Assembly (NCBI GenBank): GCA_002452315.1
Contig: DKFH01000101.1
Span: forward strand, 519 to 7,266
Reading direction: 5' to 3'
DNA: 6,748 bases
DNA from: Anaerolineaceae bacterium UBA6801
GTDB lineage: Bacteria; Chloroflexota; Anaerolineae; Anaerolineales; Anaerolineaceae
Below are positions 1 through 5,860 of the stretch, one piece after another. Position numbers and translations under genes: made by a program. The notes beneath the pieces were generated by a model. The model made no database searches. It was not told the DNA's origin and worked only from the letters and a program-made list of their open reading frames with translations. Numbering within the stretch: position 1 is the first letter of the stretch; each line of letters opens with the position of its first letter.

Positions 1-2
1 GC

Positions 3-161
3 ACTCTTTGAGCCGTGGTTGCCCTGGCCGTCAACGATACCTTGCTGGCGAATGTGGATGCCGACCACTACCGACCCGGGAAGGTGGGCCTGTTCACCGG
101 TACCTGGAGCTGGCCTAATATCCAGGTTGGGTTTGATGATTTTGCCATTTTTGAGCCGTGA
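3..161 (+). CDS. C-terminal end of a LamG/concanavalin-like domain protein, partial, with in-frame stop near the edge
   Basis: The reading frame that ends at TGA 159-161 encodes about 49 residues after position 11, including ALAVNDTLLANVDAD, YRPGKVGLFTGTW and VGFDDFAIFEP. This matches the last strands of jelly-roll domains (LamG/DUF1080-like): a surface phrase of the type 'NG..va.v.D..y..G.vGl...' followed by a 'v.FDdf.i' strand at the end of the protein. Such domains usually bind sugars or sit at the end of secreted proteins; the rest of the gene lies outside the window, so its function is unknown. The same frame has TGA at 9-11, preceded by codons for Thr-Leu. In this family that position is commonly Arg (CGA would fit), so a single C-to-T change could account for the stop. 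It may be a real nonsense mutation or a sequence error. A separate start at GTG 15 has no ribosome binding site and would make no complete domain. Confidence 0.55.
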
Positions 162-189
162 AGCAATAAATCAGGACCTTAAAAGCTTC

Positions 190-232
190 AGCCCCCAGCT
201 CGGTTAGAGTCTGGGGGCTTTTTTATTTTTTT
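190..232 (+). terminator. Intrinsic terminator after the LamG-like gene
   Basis: A perfect 9-bp stem, AGCCCCCAG (190-198) with CTGGGGGCT (211-219), encloses a 12-nt loop and is followed at once by a T-rich tract (219-232). It lies 29 nt after the stop codon at 161 and is a textbook rho-independent terminator for the + strand gene. Confidence 0.9.
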
Positions 233-317
233 GTGAAGATTTGAGCTTAATCCGGGTTGATTGCCGCGATAAACTGCGCCAGGGTGAAGCTCCCTTCTAT
301 TTCAATCCGATGCAGAT
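233..317. other. Short non-coding stretch where the TspO N-terminus should be
   Basis: Between the terminator and the first recognisable TspO codon there are about 85 bases. A long-form TspO gene would need roughly 60 to 80 more codons upstream, with a first membrane segment and a Gly-Gln-Thr-Thr-like loop. None of the three forward frames shows these, and the TspO frame has a TGA at 285-287. I see no promoter or ribosome binding site here. The stretch looks like foreign or rearranged DNA joined to the truncated gene. Confidence 0.4.
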
Positions 318-935
318 TGGGGCCTGATCTACCTGGCGCTGATTGCTTTCGCCATCTACACCGTCACGCCCAGGGGGCGGCAGGATGAGGGTGTCGATGC
401 GATCGCCTGGTGGTTTGTGGCGGCCAACCTGTTCAATACGGCCTGGATCTTACTGTGGCATAACCTGGCGTTTCCATTGACCCTGGTTGCGATTCTGGGC
501 TTGCTGATCAGTCTGATTGCCATTTATCTGCTGCTGGGTGTGGGCAAAAGCCAGCGCCCCAGGGTTGAAAAGCTGCTGGTGGAAATGCCCTTCAGCATCT
601 ACTTGGGCTGGGCGACGGTGGCCGTGGTGGCCAACGTGACCCAGGTGTTATATGCCGTTGGCTGGCGCGGCGCGCCGCTGACAGAGCCGGCCTGGGCGGT
701 GATTATGCTGTTGATTGCCGGCGTGCTGGGTGTGCTTATGATTCTACGCCACAAGGAGTTGGCTTACCCGTTGGTGCTGACGTGGGCCTTTGTAGGCATT
801 TGGGTCAAACAGGGGCAGGAGCCGCTGGTGGCGGTGACGGCGCTGGTGTTGGGAATTTTGCTGGCTGTACTGGGGGTGGGGAAACAGTTGACAGGTAACA
901 GCTGGTCCCGCTCCGCTCCGCTACGGGGACGATGA
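318..935 (+). pseudogene. TspO/MBR-family membrane protein, 5'-truncated (probable pseudogene)
   Basis: The frame reads WGLIYLALIAFAIY (from 318), then WWFVAANLFNTAWILLWH, RVEKLLVEMPFSIYLGWATV, VANVTQVLYAVGW and LVLTWAFVGIWVKQ. These are the hallmark blocks of the long-form tryptophan-rich sensory protein family (TspO/MBR), which has five membrane helices and binds porphyrins and related ligands in the membrane. Here only helices 2 to 5 are encoded. Homology starts abruptly at the Trp of 'IWGLIYL', and the frame is closed by TGA at 285-287, so the first helix and the loop before helix 2 are missing. No ATG is available in frame; the first usual start codon is GTG 417, inside a conserved block and without a Shine-Dalgarno. 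The last 11 residues (from codon 900) are encoded by a repeat that occurs again just downstream. The body is intact and free of stops, so the truncation may be recent or may reflect a misassembly. Family call is firm; the pseudogene status is inferred. Confidence 0.75.
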
Positions 936-953
936 AGCTGGTCCCGCTCCGCT
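900..953 (+). repeat. 18-bp direct repeat, two copies 36 bp apart
   Basis: AGCTGGTCCCGCTCCGCT occurs at 900-917 and again, identical, at 936-953. The first copy supplies the final codons of the TspO frame, and its stop TGA (933-935) lies just before the second copy. After the first copy, CGGGGAC (924-930) can pair with GTCCCG (905-910), so the unit can fold into a hairpin. This looks like a small GC-rich intergenic repeat family rather than coding sequence. Confidence 0.7.
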
Positions 954-1041
954 GCTTCGTATCGCCCTTCGGGCTGCGGGAGTCTGTGACGCTTTGGGGA
1001 CCGATTTAGGTGGTAGCCCGTAGCTCGTAGCAGAATGAAAC

Positions 1042-1074
1042 AAAGAGGGCGCTCAAACGCCGAGCGCCTTCTTT
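1042..1074. terminator. Probable bidirectional intrinsic terminator between tspO remnant and YugP-type gene
   Basis: GGCGCTC (1048-1054) pairs with GAGCGCC (1062-1068) around a 7-nt loop. Flanking bases extend the stem to about 13 bp, including one G-T pair, because purines at 1042-1047 face TTCTTT at 1069-1074. On the + strand the hairpin ends in CTTCTTTTT; on the - strand it is followed by CTCTTTGTTTC. It sits between two convergent genes, 106 nt after the TspO frame and 94 nt after the metallopeptidase stop, so it can serve both. Confidence 0.75.
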
Positions 1075-1167
1075 TTGGATTTTATCGTTTTTTGCGTTGA
1101 GTTTGTTAAAAGGGATTGGTCATTTCACCGATCACCACGCCCTATTCACCCTTCACAAATTGCACTT

Positions 1168-1872
1168 TTACCTGCGGCTGCGGCGGCCTCGGCCACCAAT
1201 CAAGGAAACATAATACAGGAGCTGCGCCAGGGAGGTGATGATGGCAGCTACGTAGGTGAGGGCGGCTGCGCTGAGCACCTGTTTGACGCCGCGCTCTTCT
1301 TCCTGGGTCATGATCACACCGCTGGTTTTGAGCATGGCCCGCGCCCGCCGGGAGGCATTCAACTCTACGGGCAGGGTGGCGAGGGAAAAGACCACGCCAG
1401 CGGAAAAGGCGATCACGCCGAGCCAGGCCAGGCCGCTGACCTGGATGAGGAGCCCCAACACGATCAGGATCCACCCCAGGTTGGTACCGATGTTGACGGC
1501 AGGTACCAGGGCAGAGCGCAAGCGCATGGGCAGGTAATTATCTTTATCTTGCTGGGCATGCCCCAGCTCGTGCGCGGCGATGGCCGCCGACGCAACACTG
1601 GCATTTTGAGCAATGCCTTGAGAAAGGGCCAGGGTTTTGTTGCGCGGGTCGTAATGGTCGGTCAACTGGCCAGGGGTTCCTTTAAGGGTTAAGTTGTACA
1701 TGCCGTATTGCTCCATCAAGCGCTGGGCGACCTGTGTGCCGGTCATTCCGGCTTTATTGGGCACCTTGCTCCAGCTGTTGTACCTGCTGGTGACATAAAA
1801 CTGAGCGATCATCCCCAGCAGGAGTGCGGGCAGCATATAGATCAGGTAGTTAAGGTCAAAAATCGGAAACAT
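1168..1872 (-). CDS. YugP-type membrane zinc metallopeptidase (Zn_peptidase_2 family)
   Basis: This 234-residue protein has the zinc-peptidase signature HELGH at residues 101-105, within IAAHELGHAQQ, which supplies two His ligands and the catalytic Glu. The block LPVELNASRRA at 167-177 is conserved in the YugP family and probably supplies the third ligand (Glu170). Hydrophobic segments near residues 5-25, 122-145, 148-167 and 199-224 place it in the membrane, with the active-site helix next to the membrane face. Length agrees with the family (about 225-235 residues). The natural substrate of YugP proteins is not established; a role in membrane protein turnover is an inference. The start is supported by AGGAG (1879-1883) six bases before the ATG. 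The C-terminus is Arg/Gly-rich (GGRGRRSRR). It lies 25 nt downstream of the S41 protease gene and is very likely cotranscribed with it. Confidence 0.9.
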   Translation of the reverse strand: MFPIFDLNYLIYMLPALLLGMIAQFYVTSRYNSWSKVPNKAGMTGTQVAQRLMEQYGMYNLTLKGTPGQLTDHYDPRNKTLALSQGIAQNASVASAAIAAHELGHAQQDKDNYLPMRLRSALVPAVNIGTNLGWILIVLGLLIQVSGLAWLGVIAFSAGVVFSLATLPVELNASRRARAMLKTSGVIMTQEEERGVKQVLSAAALTYVAAIITSLAQLLYYVSLIGGRGRRSRR

Positions 1873-1878
1873 AACATT

Positions 1879-1883
1879 CTCCT
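1879..1883 (-). promoter_or_regulatory. Ribosome binding site of the YugP-type gene
   Basis: AGGAG on the - strand stands six bases before ATG 1870-1872, inside the 25-nt gap to the upstream S41 protease gene. It supports separate initiation of the second gene in the operon. Confidence 0.75.
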
Positions 1884-1897
1884 TTAGTGGATAGGTT

Positions 1898-3229
1898 TTA
1901 TTTAATCAGGTCTATGAGGACTTCGATGGCCTTGTCCAATTGCGGATCACGGCCTTCGGCGAAATCCTCGGGGGTCATTTCAACGATAAAATCAGGCTCC
2001 AGGCCAATCTCACTGATCTGGCGTCCGTTCGGCGTGAGCCAGCGGGCGATGGTCACACGCACGCCGCCGGCATTATTCTGCAGGGTTATCCAGCTTTGCA
2101 CGGAGCCCTTGCCAAAGGTCGTCGCACCCACCAGGACACCCCGGCCACGATCCTGGATGGCGCCTGCGGTGATCTCTGAGGCGGAGGCGGTACCTTCATC
2201 CACCAGCACGACCAGGGGGATGTCTGTGGCCAGGCCGCCCGGGATGGCCTCGTAGGTGAGTGTTTCGCCGTCGCCAAATTGCTCGAACATGACCACGCCG
2301 TCACTGATGAATTCCGATACGACCTGGATGGCGGTATTAAGGAAACCGCCGCCATTGCCGCGTAAATCGAGGATCAGGCCCTGCGGGTTTTGCGCGAGCA
2401 GGTCTTGCAGCGCTGCGCGCAGCTGCTGGGTAGTTTTTTCGCCGTAGTTGTATAAGCCAATATAGGCGATATCATCCTCCAGCATCTCATATTCCACCGT
2501 GGGGACGGTGATTTTCGCCCGGGTGATGGTGACGTCGAAGATGTCGTCACCGCGGCGGATGGTGAGGGTTACATCCGTGCCGGTGGGGCCGAGGATGCGT
2601 TTGAGCACCAGGTCGCCCGGGATGCCGGTCATATCCTCGCCGTCGATGCCGATGATCTTGTCGTTGGGGAGCAACCCGGCTTCTGCCGCGGGCGAACCCC
2701 GCATGGGGCTGACGACCTCTACATAATCGCCGGTGATATCTACCCATGCGCCAATGCCTTCATATTCACCTTCCAGGCTTTCATTCGCCTTGCTGAATTC
2801 TTCCGGGGTCATGTATGAGGTGTGGCGGTCTCCCAGGGCTTCCAGCATGCCTTTGATGGCACCGCGCATCAGCGCCAGGCTATCAACGGGCTGGTCAACA
2901 AATTGCTCGTGGACGATGTCCCAGGTCTCCCAGAAGGGGGCAAACAGATTCTGTAGTTCTTCAGGAGTGTCGCCCGATGGGTCCACATGAGGGATTTCCG
3001 GGCACCTGGGGCACTCGATGGGAGTAATCACCACGGGTTCGCCGTTTTCGTCCTGGGTGATGACTGTTTCTGGGCAGGGGGGGCAGGTGACGGGGCCCGA
3101 CACCGGAATCTCAGACCTAGAAAGCTGGGGGAAGAGGTAACCTGCTCCAAAACCCAACCCAAAGGTAACCAGTAACACAATGATGGCAATGCCAGAAACT
3201 AAACAGGTCCTCAATCCTTTAGATTCCAT
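1898..3229 (-). CDS. S41 family C-terminal processing serine protease (CtpA-like), membrane-anchored
   Basis: The protein (443 residues from the chosen start) has the S41 layout: a signal anchor at about 10-32, a linker, a helical region at about 88-150, a PDZ domain at about 155-235 (GEYEGIGAWV, GSPAAEAGLLPNDKIIGIDG), and the protease core. LILDLRGNGGG is at 285-295. GTASASE at 346-352 carries the likely nucleophile Ser349, and TFGKGSVQ at 371-378 carries Lys374 and Gln378. The Ser-Lys spacing of 25 is that of known CtpA/Prc enzymes. Such proteases trim C-termini of exported proteins outside the membrane. I start at ATG 3229, because AAGGAG lies six bases upstream; the longer form from ATG 3265 has no ribosome binding site and would put 12 polar residues before the anchor. 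Between anchor and helical region there are two Cys-Pro-X-Cys pairs (Cys49/52 and Cys73/76), which are not part of the catalytic domain. It precedes the YugP-type gene by 25 nt. A sigma70-like promoter lies about 120 nt upstream. Confidence 0.93.
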   Translation of the reverse strand: MESKGLRTCLVSGIAIIVLLVTFGLGFGAGYLFPQLSRSEIPVSGPVTCPPCPETVITQDENGEPVVITPIECPRCPEIPHVDPSGDTPEELQNLFAPFWETWDIVHEQFVDQPVDSLALMRGAIKGMLEALGDRHTSYMTPEEFSKANESLEGEYEGIGAWVDITGDYVEVVSPMRGSPAAEAGLLPNDKIIGIDGEDMTGIPGDLVLKRILGPTGTDVTLTIRRGDDIFDVTITRAKITVPTVEYEMLEDDIAYIGLYNYGEKTTQQLRAALQDLLAQNPQGLILDLRGNGGGFLNTAIQVVSEFISDGVVMFEQFGDGETLTYEAIPGGLATDIPLVVLVDEGTASASEITAGAIQDRGRGVLVGATTFGKGSVQSWITLQNNAGGVRVTIARWLTPNGRQISEIGLEPDFIVEMTPEDFAEGRDPQLDKAIEVLIDLIK

Positions 3230-3235
3230 GAAATT

Positions 3236-3241
3236 CTCCTT
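3236..3241 (-). promoter_or_regulatory. Ribosome binding site that decides the S41 protease start
   Basis: AAGGAG on the - strand lies six bases upstream of ATG 3227-3229. No comparable sequence precedes the in-frame ATG at 3263-3265, so the inner start is preferred. Confidence 0.75.
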
Positions 3242-3346
3242 GTCATCCACCGCAAACCCTACCATTTATCGACAGGAAATCGTGATTCTTGTGGTTGTGG
3301 CGGATCAATCGACAGATTACTTTTATATCCCATGAAGATTACCACA

Positions 3347-3375
3347 ATTCTATTAACAATTGGTAGGAATGTCGA
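3347..3375 (-). promoter_or_regulatory. Sigma70-like promoter for the S41 protease / YugP-type operon
   Basis: On the - strand, TCGACA (3370-3375) and TAGAAT (3347-3352) are separated by exactly 17 bases; each hexamer matches the consensus at five of six positions. Transcription would start near 3340, giving a leader of about 110 nt. The site begins 16 nt after the end of the terminator of the upstream amidohydrolase gene, which is the expected position for an independent promoter. It was found by eye and is unproven. Confidence 0.45.
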
Positions 3376-3380
3376 GGGTT

Positions 3381-3407
3381 ATTAAAGGAAAACCACCCTG
3401 GGGGTGG
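3381..3407 (-). terminator. Intrinsic terminator of the M20 amidohydrolase gene
   Basis: On the - strand CCACCC (3402-3407) pairs with GGGTGG (3393-3398) around a 3-base loop, followed by TTTTCCTTT. The stem begins two bases after the stop codon of the amidohydrolase gene. The stem is short (six G-C-rich pairs) and the T-tract is interrupted, so it may be of moderate strength. Confidence 0.6.
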
Positions 3408-3408
3408 G

Positions 3409-4647
3409 CTATGATCCGCAGGTGATGGTTGATAGAGTGTTGATGATCAGCGTGGCCATGGCGATCGTGCCGGTTTCGATGCAGCGCTCATCGACATCAA
3501 AATCGGGGGTATGCAGCAGGGCGTATTTCCCCTCTTGTGGGTTGGCCGCGCCCAGCCAGAACATGGCGCCGGGAACAACTTTCGTGTAGTAAGCGAAATC
3601 TTCGCAGTTGAAGGGAAAGGCGGCGTTGAGATGGATTAACTGCTCTGCGCCAAGCGCCTTTTCCAGGGCGGTCAGGTTGGTGCGCACTAACTCCGGATGG
3701 TTACGCATGTCGATCATCGACCCCATGGGTTCAATGCGGTATCGGGCGTGCTGGCACAGGGGATTGAGCACGGCCCGCACCCGCCCCAGGGCTGCTTTTT
3801 GCAGGTTAGGTGTGGCGGCTTTGATGCCCAGTCCGAATTGGCCGTAAAAGGCGGACGGGTCTTCAAGGTTAGGCGTGGCATCGTAGATGATGAAGCGTTT
3901 GAGCGCGGGTGGGCCGGCTTGCATCAGAGACCAAAAGGCGGCCATCTCCGGCCAGGATTCCGGAAGGGTCCATTGGTTCAGGCGCTGGATAGCCCGGCAG
4001 CAGTGCTGGACGAGCGGGTCCAGGTTGGGGGGCGTGCTGTGGGCGCCGGCCTGGGGAGTGAGGGTCACCAGGTAATGGGCAAAGCCAGCCAGGAACAGGT
4101 TGTCGGTCCAGCCGATCTGCCCGGCAGGCAGGGGGGCCACGTGCAGGCCGAAGATGGCGGCAGGCGTGGGGTTTTTCAAAGCGCCAGCACGCAGCATGCG
4201 CTGTGCGCCGGTGATTTCCTCCTCTTCTGGCTGGAAGATGAAGCGGACATTGCCCGGCAGGGACATTTGCATGCGCGTGAGCACAGAGGCGACGCCGATA
4301 CCGATGGCGGCGTGCACATCGTGGCCGCAGGCGTGCATCACCCCGGGATTTGTTGAACGGTAAGAGACTGAATTGATCTCCGTGATGGGTAAGGCGTCCA
4401 TATCGACGCGCAAGGCCACATAGGGTTGGCCTGGGTCCGTGATCAGGTCTGCCCACAGGCCGTGGCTGCTCCTGTCCACGTGAACTTTGAGCCCCAGTTG
4501 GGCCAAAATACCCGCCAAGACGAGCGCGGTGCGCACTTCCTGGCCGGAAAGCTCCGGATACGCGTGGAGATCCCGCCGGAGATGCACAAGCCGGTCAAAA
4601 TACGCCCTGGCAAGAGTGTGAATAGTGGAAATTGAGGTGTTGGTCAT
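3409..4647 (-). CDS. M20-family metallo-amidohydrolase/peptidase (hippurate hydrolase-like)
   Basis: This 412-residue protein belongs to the M20D group of two-metal amidohydrolases, which cleave N-acyl amino acids or related amides in the cytoplasm. Visible motifs are LRRDLHAYPELSGQE (23-37), ALRVDMDALPI (78-88), HACGHDVH (105-112) with metal ligands Cys107 and His109, QPEEE (139-143) with the likely base Glu142 and ligand Glu143, FGLHV (166-170) with His169, NCEDFAYY (347-354) and LLHTPDF (377-383) with His379. The metal site is thus complete. The lid/dimerisation part (about 190-300) is diverged: GAHSTPPNLDP (201-211) takes the place of the usual 'GGHGA-PH---DP', and the usual 'NVIP' and 'GT-R' blocks are not recognisable. 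The substrate therefore cannot be named. The start is ATG 4645-4647; no clear Shine-Dalgarno precedes it, and an 11-bp inverted repeat ends 17 bases upstream. It lies 79 nt downstream of ppk2 and is followed directly by a terminator. Confidence 0.88.
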   Translation of the reverse strand: MTNTSISTIHTLARAYFDRLVHLRRDLHAYPELSGQEVRTALVLAGILAQLGLKVHVDRSSHGLWADLITDPGQPYVALRVDMDALPITEINSVSYRSTNPGVMHACGHDVHAAIGIGVASVLTRMQMSLPGNVRFIFQPEEEEITGAQRMLRAGALKNPTPAAIFGLHVAPLPAGQIGWTDNLFLAGFAHYLVTLTPQAGAHSTPPNLDPLVQHCCRAIQRLNQWTLPESWPEMAAFWSLMQAGPPALKRFIIYDATPNLEDPSAFYGQFGLGIKAATPNLQKAALGRVRAVLNPLCQHARYRIEPMGSMIDMRNHPELVRTNLTALEKALGAEQLIHLNAAFPFNCEDFAYYTKVVPGAMFWLGAANPQEGKYALLHTPDFDVDERCIETGTIAMATLIINTLSTITCGS

Positions 4648-4664
4648 CAGCAGAGGCGCGCAAA

Positions 4665-4700
4665 CCCAACTAAGCTTGATGGTGAATTCGCTTAGTTGGG
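4665..4700. repeat. Perfect 11-bp inverted repeat between ppk2 and the M20 gene
   Basis: CCCAACTAAGC (4665-4675) and GCTTAGTTGGG (4690-4700) are exact inverted copies separated by 14 bases. The element lies 26 nt after the ppk2 stop and 17 nt before the M20 start. On the - strand the hairpin is followed by only TTT and then GCGCG, which is poor for a terminator. A dyad of this size could equally be an operator or a translational control hairpin in front of a gene that lacks a visible ribosome binding site. Confidence 0.7.
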
Positions 4701-4726
4701 GTCAGTGCGCGAGCAAGATACTTTAA

Positions 4727-5689
4727 TCAGTAGACTTCAGGCACAAAGGTCTGGTCTTCGTAGGGCGGGCGGACATAGCCCTCATCCGACTGGCGGGGCG
4801 GCAGTTCGATGCGGTCGGGGGTCAGGTCTTCATAGGGAATCTGCTTGAGAAGGTGCGCGATGCAATTTAAGCGGGCTTTGGTTTTCACATCTGCGTTGAC
4901 CACATACCAGGGGGCTTGTTTGATGTCGGTGTATTTCATCATGACATCTTTGGCCTTGGAGTAATCCACCCAGCGGCTGCGGGCTTCCACATCCATCGGG
5001 CTTAACTTCCAGCGTTTGGTACGGTCGTCAATGCGGGCCAAAAAGCGCTTTTCCTGCTCTGAGTCGCTGACTGAGAACCAATACTTGATCAGGATGATGC
5101 CCGAGCGCACGAGCATGCGCTCAAATTCGGGACAGGCGCGCATGAACTCCCAATACTCTTCGTCCGTGCAAAAGCCCATCACCCGTTCGACACCAGCCCG
5201 GTTGTACCAGCTGCGATCAAACAGCACAATCTCACCGGCCGCAGGCAGGTGGGGCACATAACGCTGGAAATACCATTGTGTTTTCTCGCGCTCGGTGGGG
5301 ACGCCCAGGGCAACCACCCGCGTATTGCGGGGGTTCAGGCATTGTGTGATGCGTTTGATCACGCCGCCCTTGCCGGCCGCATCGCGCCCCTCAAAGATCA
5401 CCACCACCTTCAGGCCTTTAAACTTGACCCACTCCTGGAGTTTGACCAGTTCGATCTGCAGGCGGCGCAGCTCCTTTTCATACTGTTTTTTTGAGAGCGT
5501 TTCCGGATTTTTATCCGGAACAATGTCACCTGGCTCCACGAACCTGGCAGACTCCCTGTCTGCGTTTTCCATGTCTTCCTGAAGTTCTAAATCTGCCTGC
5601 GGGTCTTTGTGTTTTGAAGACCCTTGAGAGAGGTTCTTATCCTTCTTTTCAATCTTTGTTGAACCTTTCCCTTTCTTACTTTTGCTCAT
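4727..5689 (-). CDS. ppk2: Polyphosphate kinase 2 (class I-type PPK2)
   Basis: PPK2 enzymes transfer phosphate between polyphosphate and nucleoside diphosphates, mostly making GTP or ATP from polyphosphate. The 320-residue protein has the family's P-loop GRDAAGKGGVIKR (101-113), the second nucleotide block LFDRSWYNRAGVERVMGF (156-173; Walker B Asp158), and the lid region FLARIDDRTKRWKLSPMD (216-233). YTDIKQAPWYVVNADVK (253-269) follows, so the single catalytic domain is complete. The N-terminal 50 residues are Lys/Ser/Asp/Glu-rich and look disordered. The ATG at 5689 has only a weak purine-rich stretch upstream, and the frame is closed by TAA eight codons before it. The strong Shine-Dalgarno of the locus sits instead before a small lysine-rich frame that overlaps this start by 14 nt in another frame. 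The enzyme is thus either translationally coupled to that frame or originally started there. The M20 gene follows after 79 nt. Confidence 0.92.
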   Translation of the reverse strand: MSKSKKGKGSTKIEKKDKNLSQGSSKHKDPQADLELQEDMENADRESARFVEPGDIVPDKNPETLSKKQYEKELRRLQIELVKLQEWVKFKGLKVVVIFEGRDAAGKGGVIKRITQCLNPRNTRVVALGVPTEREKTQWYFQRYVPHLPAAGEIVLFDRSWYNRAGVERVMGFCTDEEYWEFMRACPEFERMLVRSGIILIKYWFSVSDSEQEKRFLARIDDRTKRWKLSPMDVEARSRWVDYSKAKDVMMKYTDIKQAPWYVVNADVKTKARLNCIAHLLKQIPYEDLTPDRIELPPRQSDEGYVRPPYEDQTFVPEVY

Positions 5690-5774
5690 TTTTCTTCTTT
5701 TTCTTGTCTTTCTTTACTTTCTTTTCTTTCTTTTCCTTGTCCTTGCCCTTTTTTTCTTTGTCTTTATCTGCCAT
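5676..5774 (-). CDS. Small lysine-rich leader frame overlapping the ppk2 start (32 aa), or detached N-terminus of PPK2
   Basis: ATG 5772-5774 is preceded by AGGAGG with six bases of spacing, the best ribosome binding site in the window. It opens a 32-codon frame that starts MADKDKEKKGKDKEK and consists almost only of Lys, Glu and Asp; it ends at TAA 5676-5678, inside ppk2. The ppk2 ATG lies in the sequence AAAAATGAG of this frame. Removal of one A from one of the A-runs at the overlap would fuse both frames into one protein of about 348 residues with an extended lysine-rich tail. Three readings are open: a leader peptide that couples translation to ppk2, a ribosomal frameshift site in the A-rich stretch, or a one-base insertion (mutation or sequencing error) in a gene that should be continuous. 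I cannot tell these apart from one sequence. Confidence 0.5.
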   Translation of the reverse strand: MADKDKEKKGKDKEKKEKKVKKDKKKKKNEQK

Positions 5775-5780
5775 GATCGA

Positions 5781-5786
5781 CCTCCT
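5781..5786 (-). promoter_or_regulatory. Strong Shine-Dalgarno before the lysine-rich frame
   Basis: AGGAGG on the - strand, inside TTAGGAGGT, lies six bases before ATG 5774. No comparable site precedes the ppk2 ATG at 5689, so ribosomes for this locus probably load here. Confidence 0.8.
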
Positions 5787-5821
5787 AAGTAAGAATAGAT
5801 GAAATTAATTGGATGTTAACT

Positions 5822-5827
5822 ATTGTA
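5822..5827 (-). promoter_or_regulatory. Weak candidate -10 element for the ppk2 locus
   Basis: TACAAT on the - strand matches five of six bases of the -10 consensus and would give a leader of about 40 nt before the Shine-Dalgarno-bearing start at 5774. No good -35 hexamer is found 16 to 18 bases upstream, so this is only a candidate. Confidence 0.25.
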
Positions 5828-5860
5828 CATGAAAAGTTGTGGGGCGTGTAGTGTAAATTT

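Noticed and set aside
1075..1692. Long + strand frame of about 205 codons
   Set aside because: It lies antisense over the YugP-type gene, whose HELGH motif, length and ribosome binding site identify the - strand as coding. The + strand product is rich in Gly/Gln/His and shows no family motif.
3230..3265. Longer start of the S41 protease at ATG 3265
   Set aside because: No Shine-Dalgarno precedes it, while AAGGAG stands six bases before ATG 3229, and the shorter form puts the membrane anchor near the N-terminus.
3697..4356. Long + strand frame of about 219 codons opposite the M20 gene
   Set aside because: The - strand carries a complete set of M20 metal ligands; the opposite frame is an artefact of GC-rich codon use.
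4672..4689. HindIII- and EcoRI-like sites (AAGCTT, GAATTC) within the inverted repeat as a sign of cloning vector
   Set aside because: The surrounding bases do not resemble a polylinker and both neighbouring genes continue normally, so the sites are taken as chance.
5491..5802. + strand frame with a Phe/Leu/Ser-rich end opposite the ppk2 start
   Set aside because: It is the antisense of the lysine-rich codons (AAA/AAG read as TTT/CTT) and has no ribosome binding site; it is not a real membrane protein.
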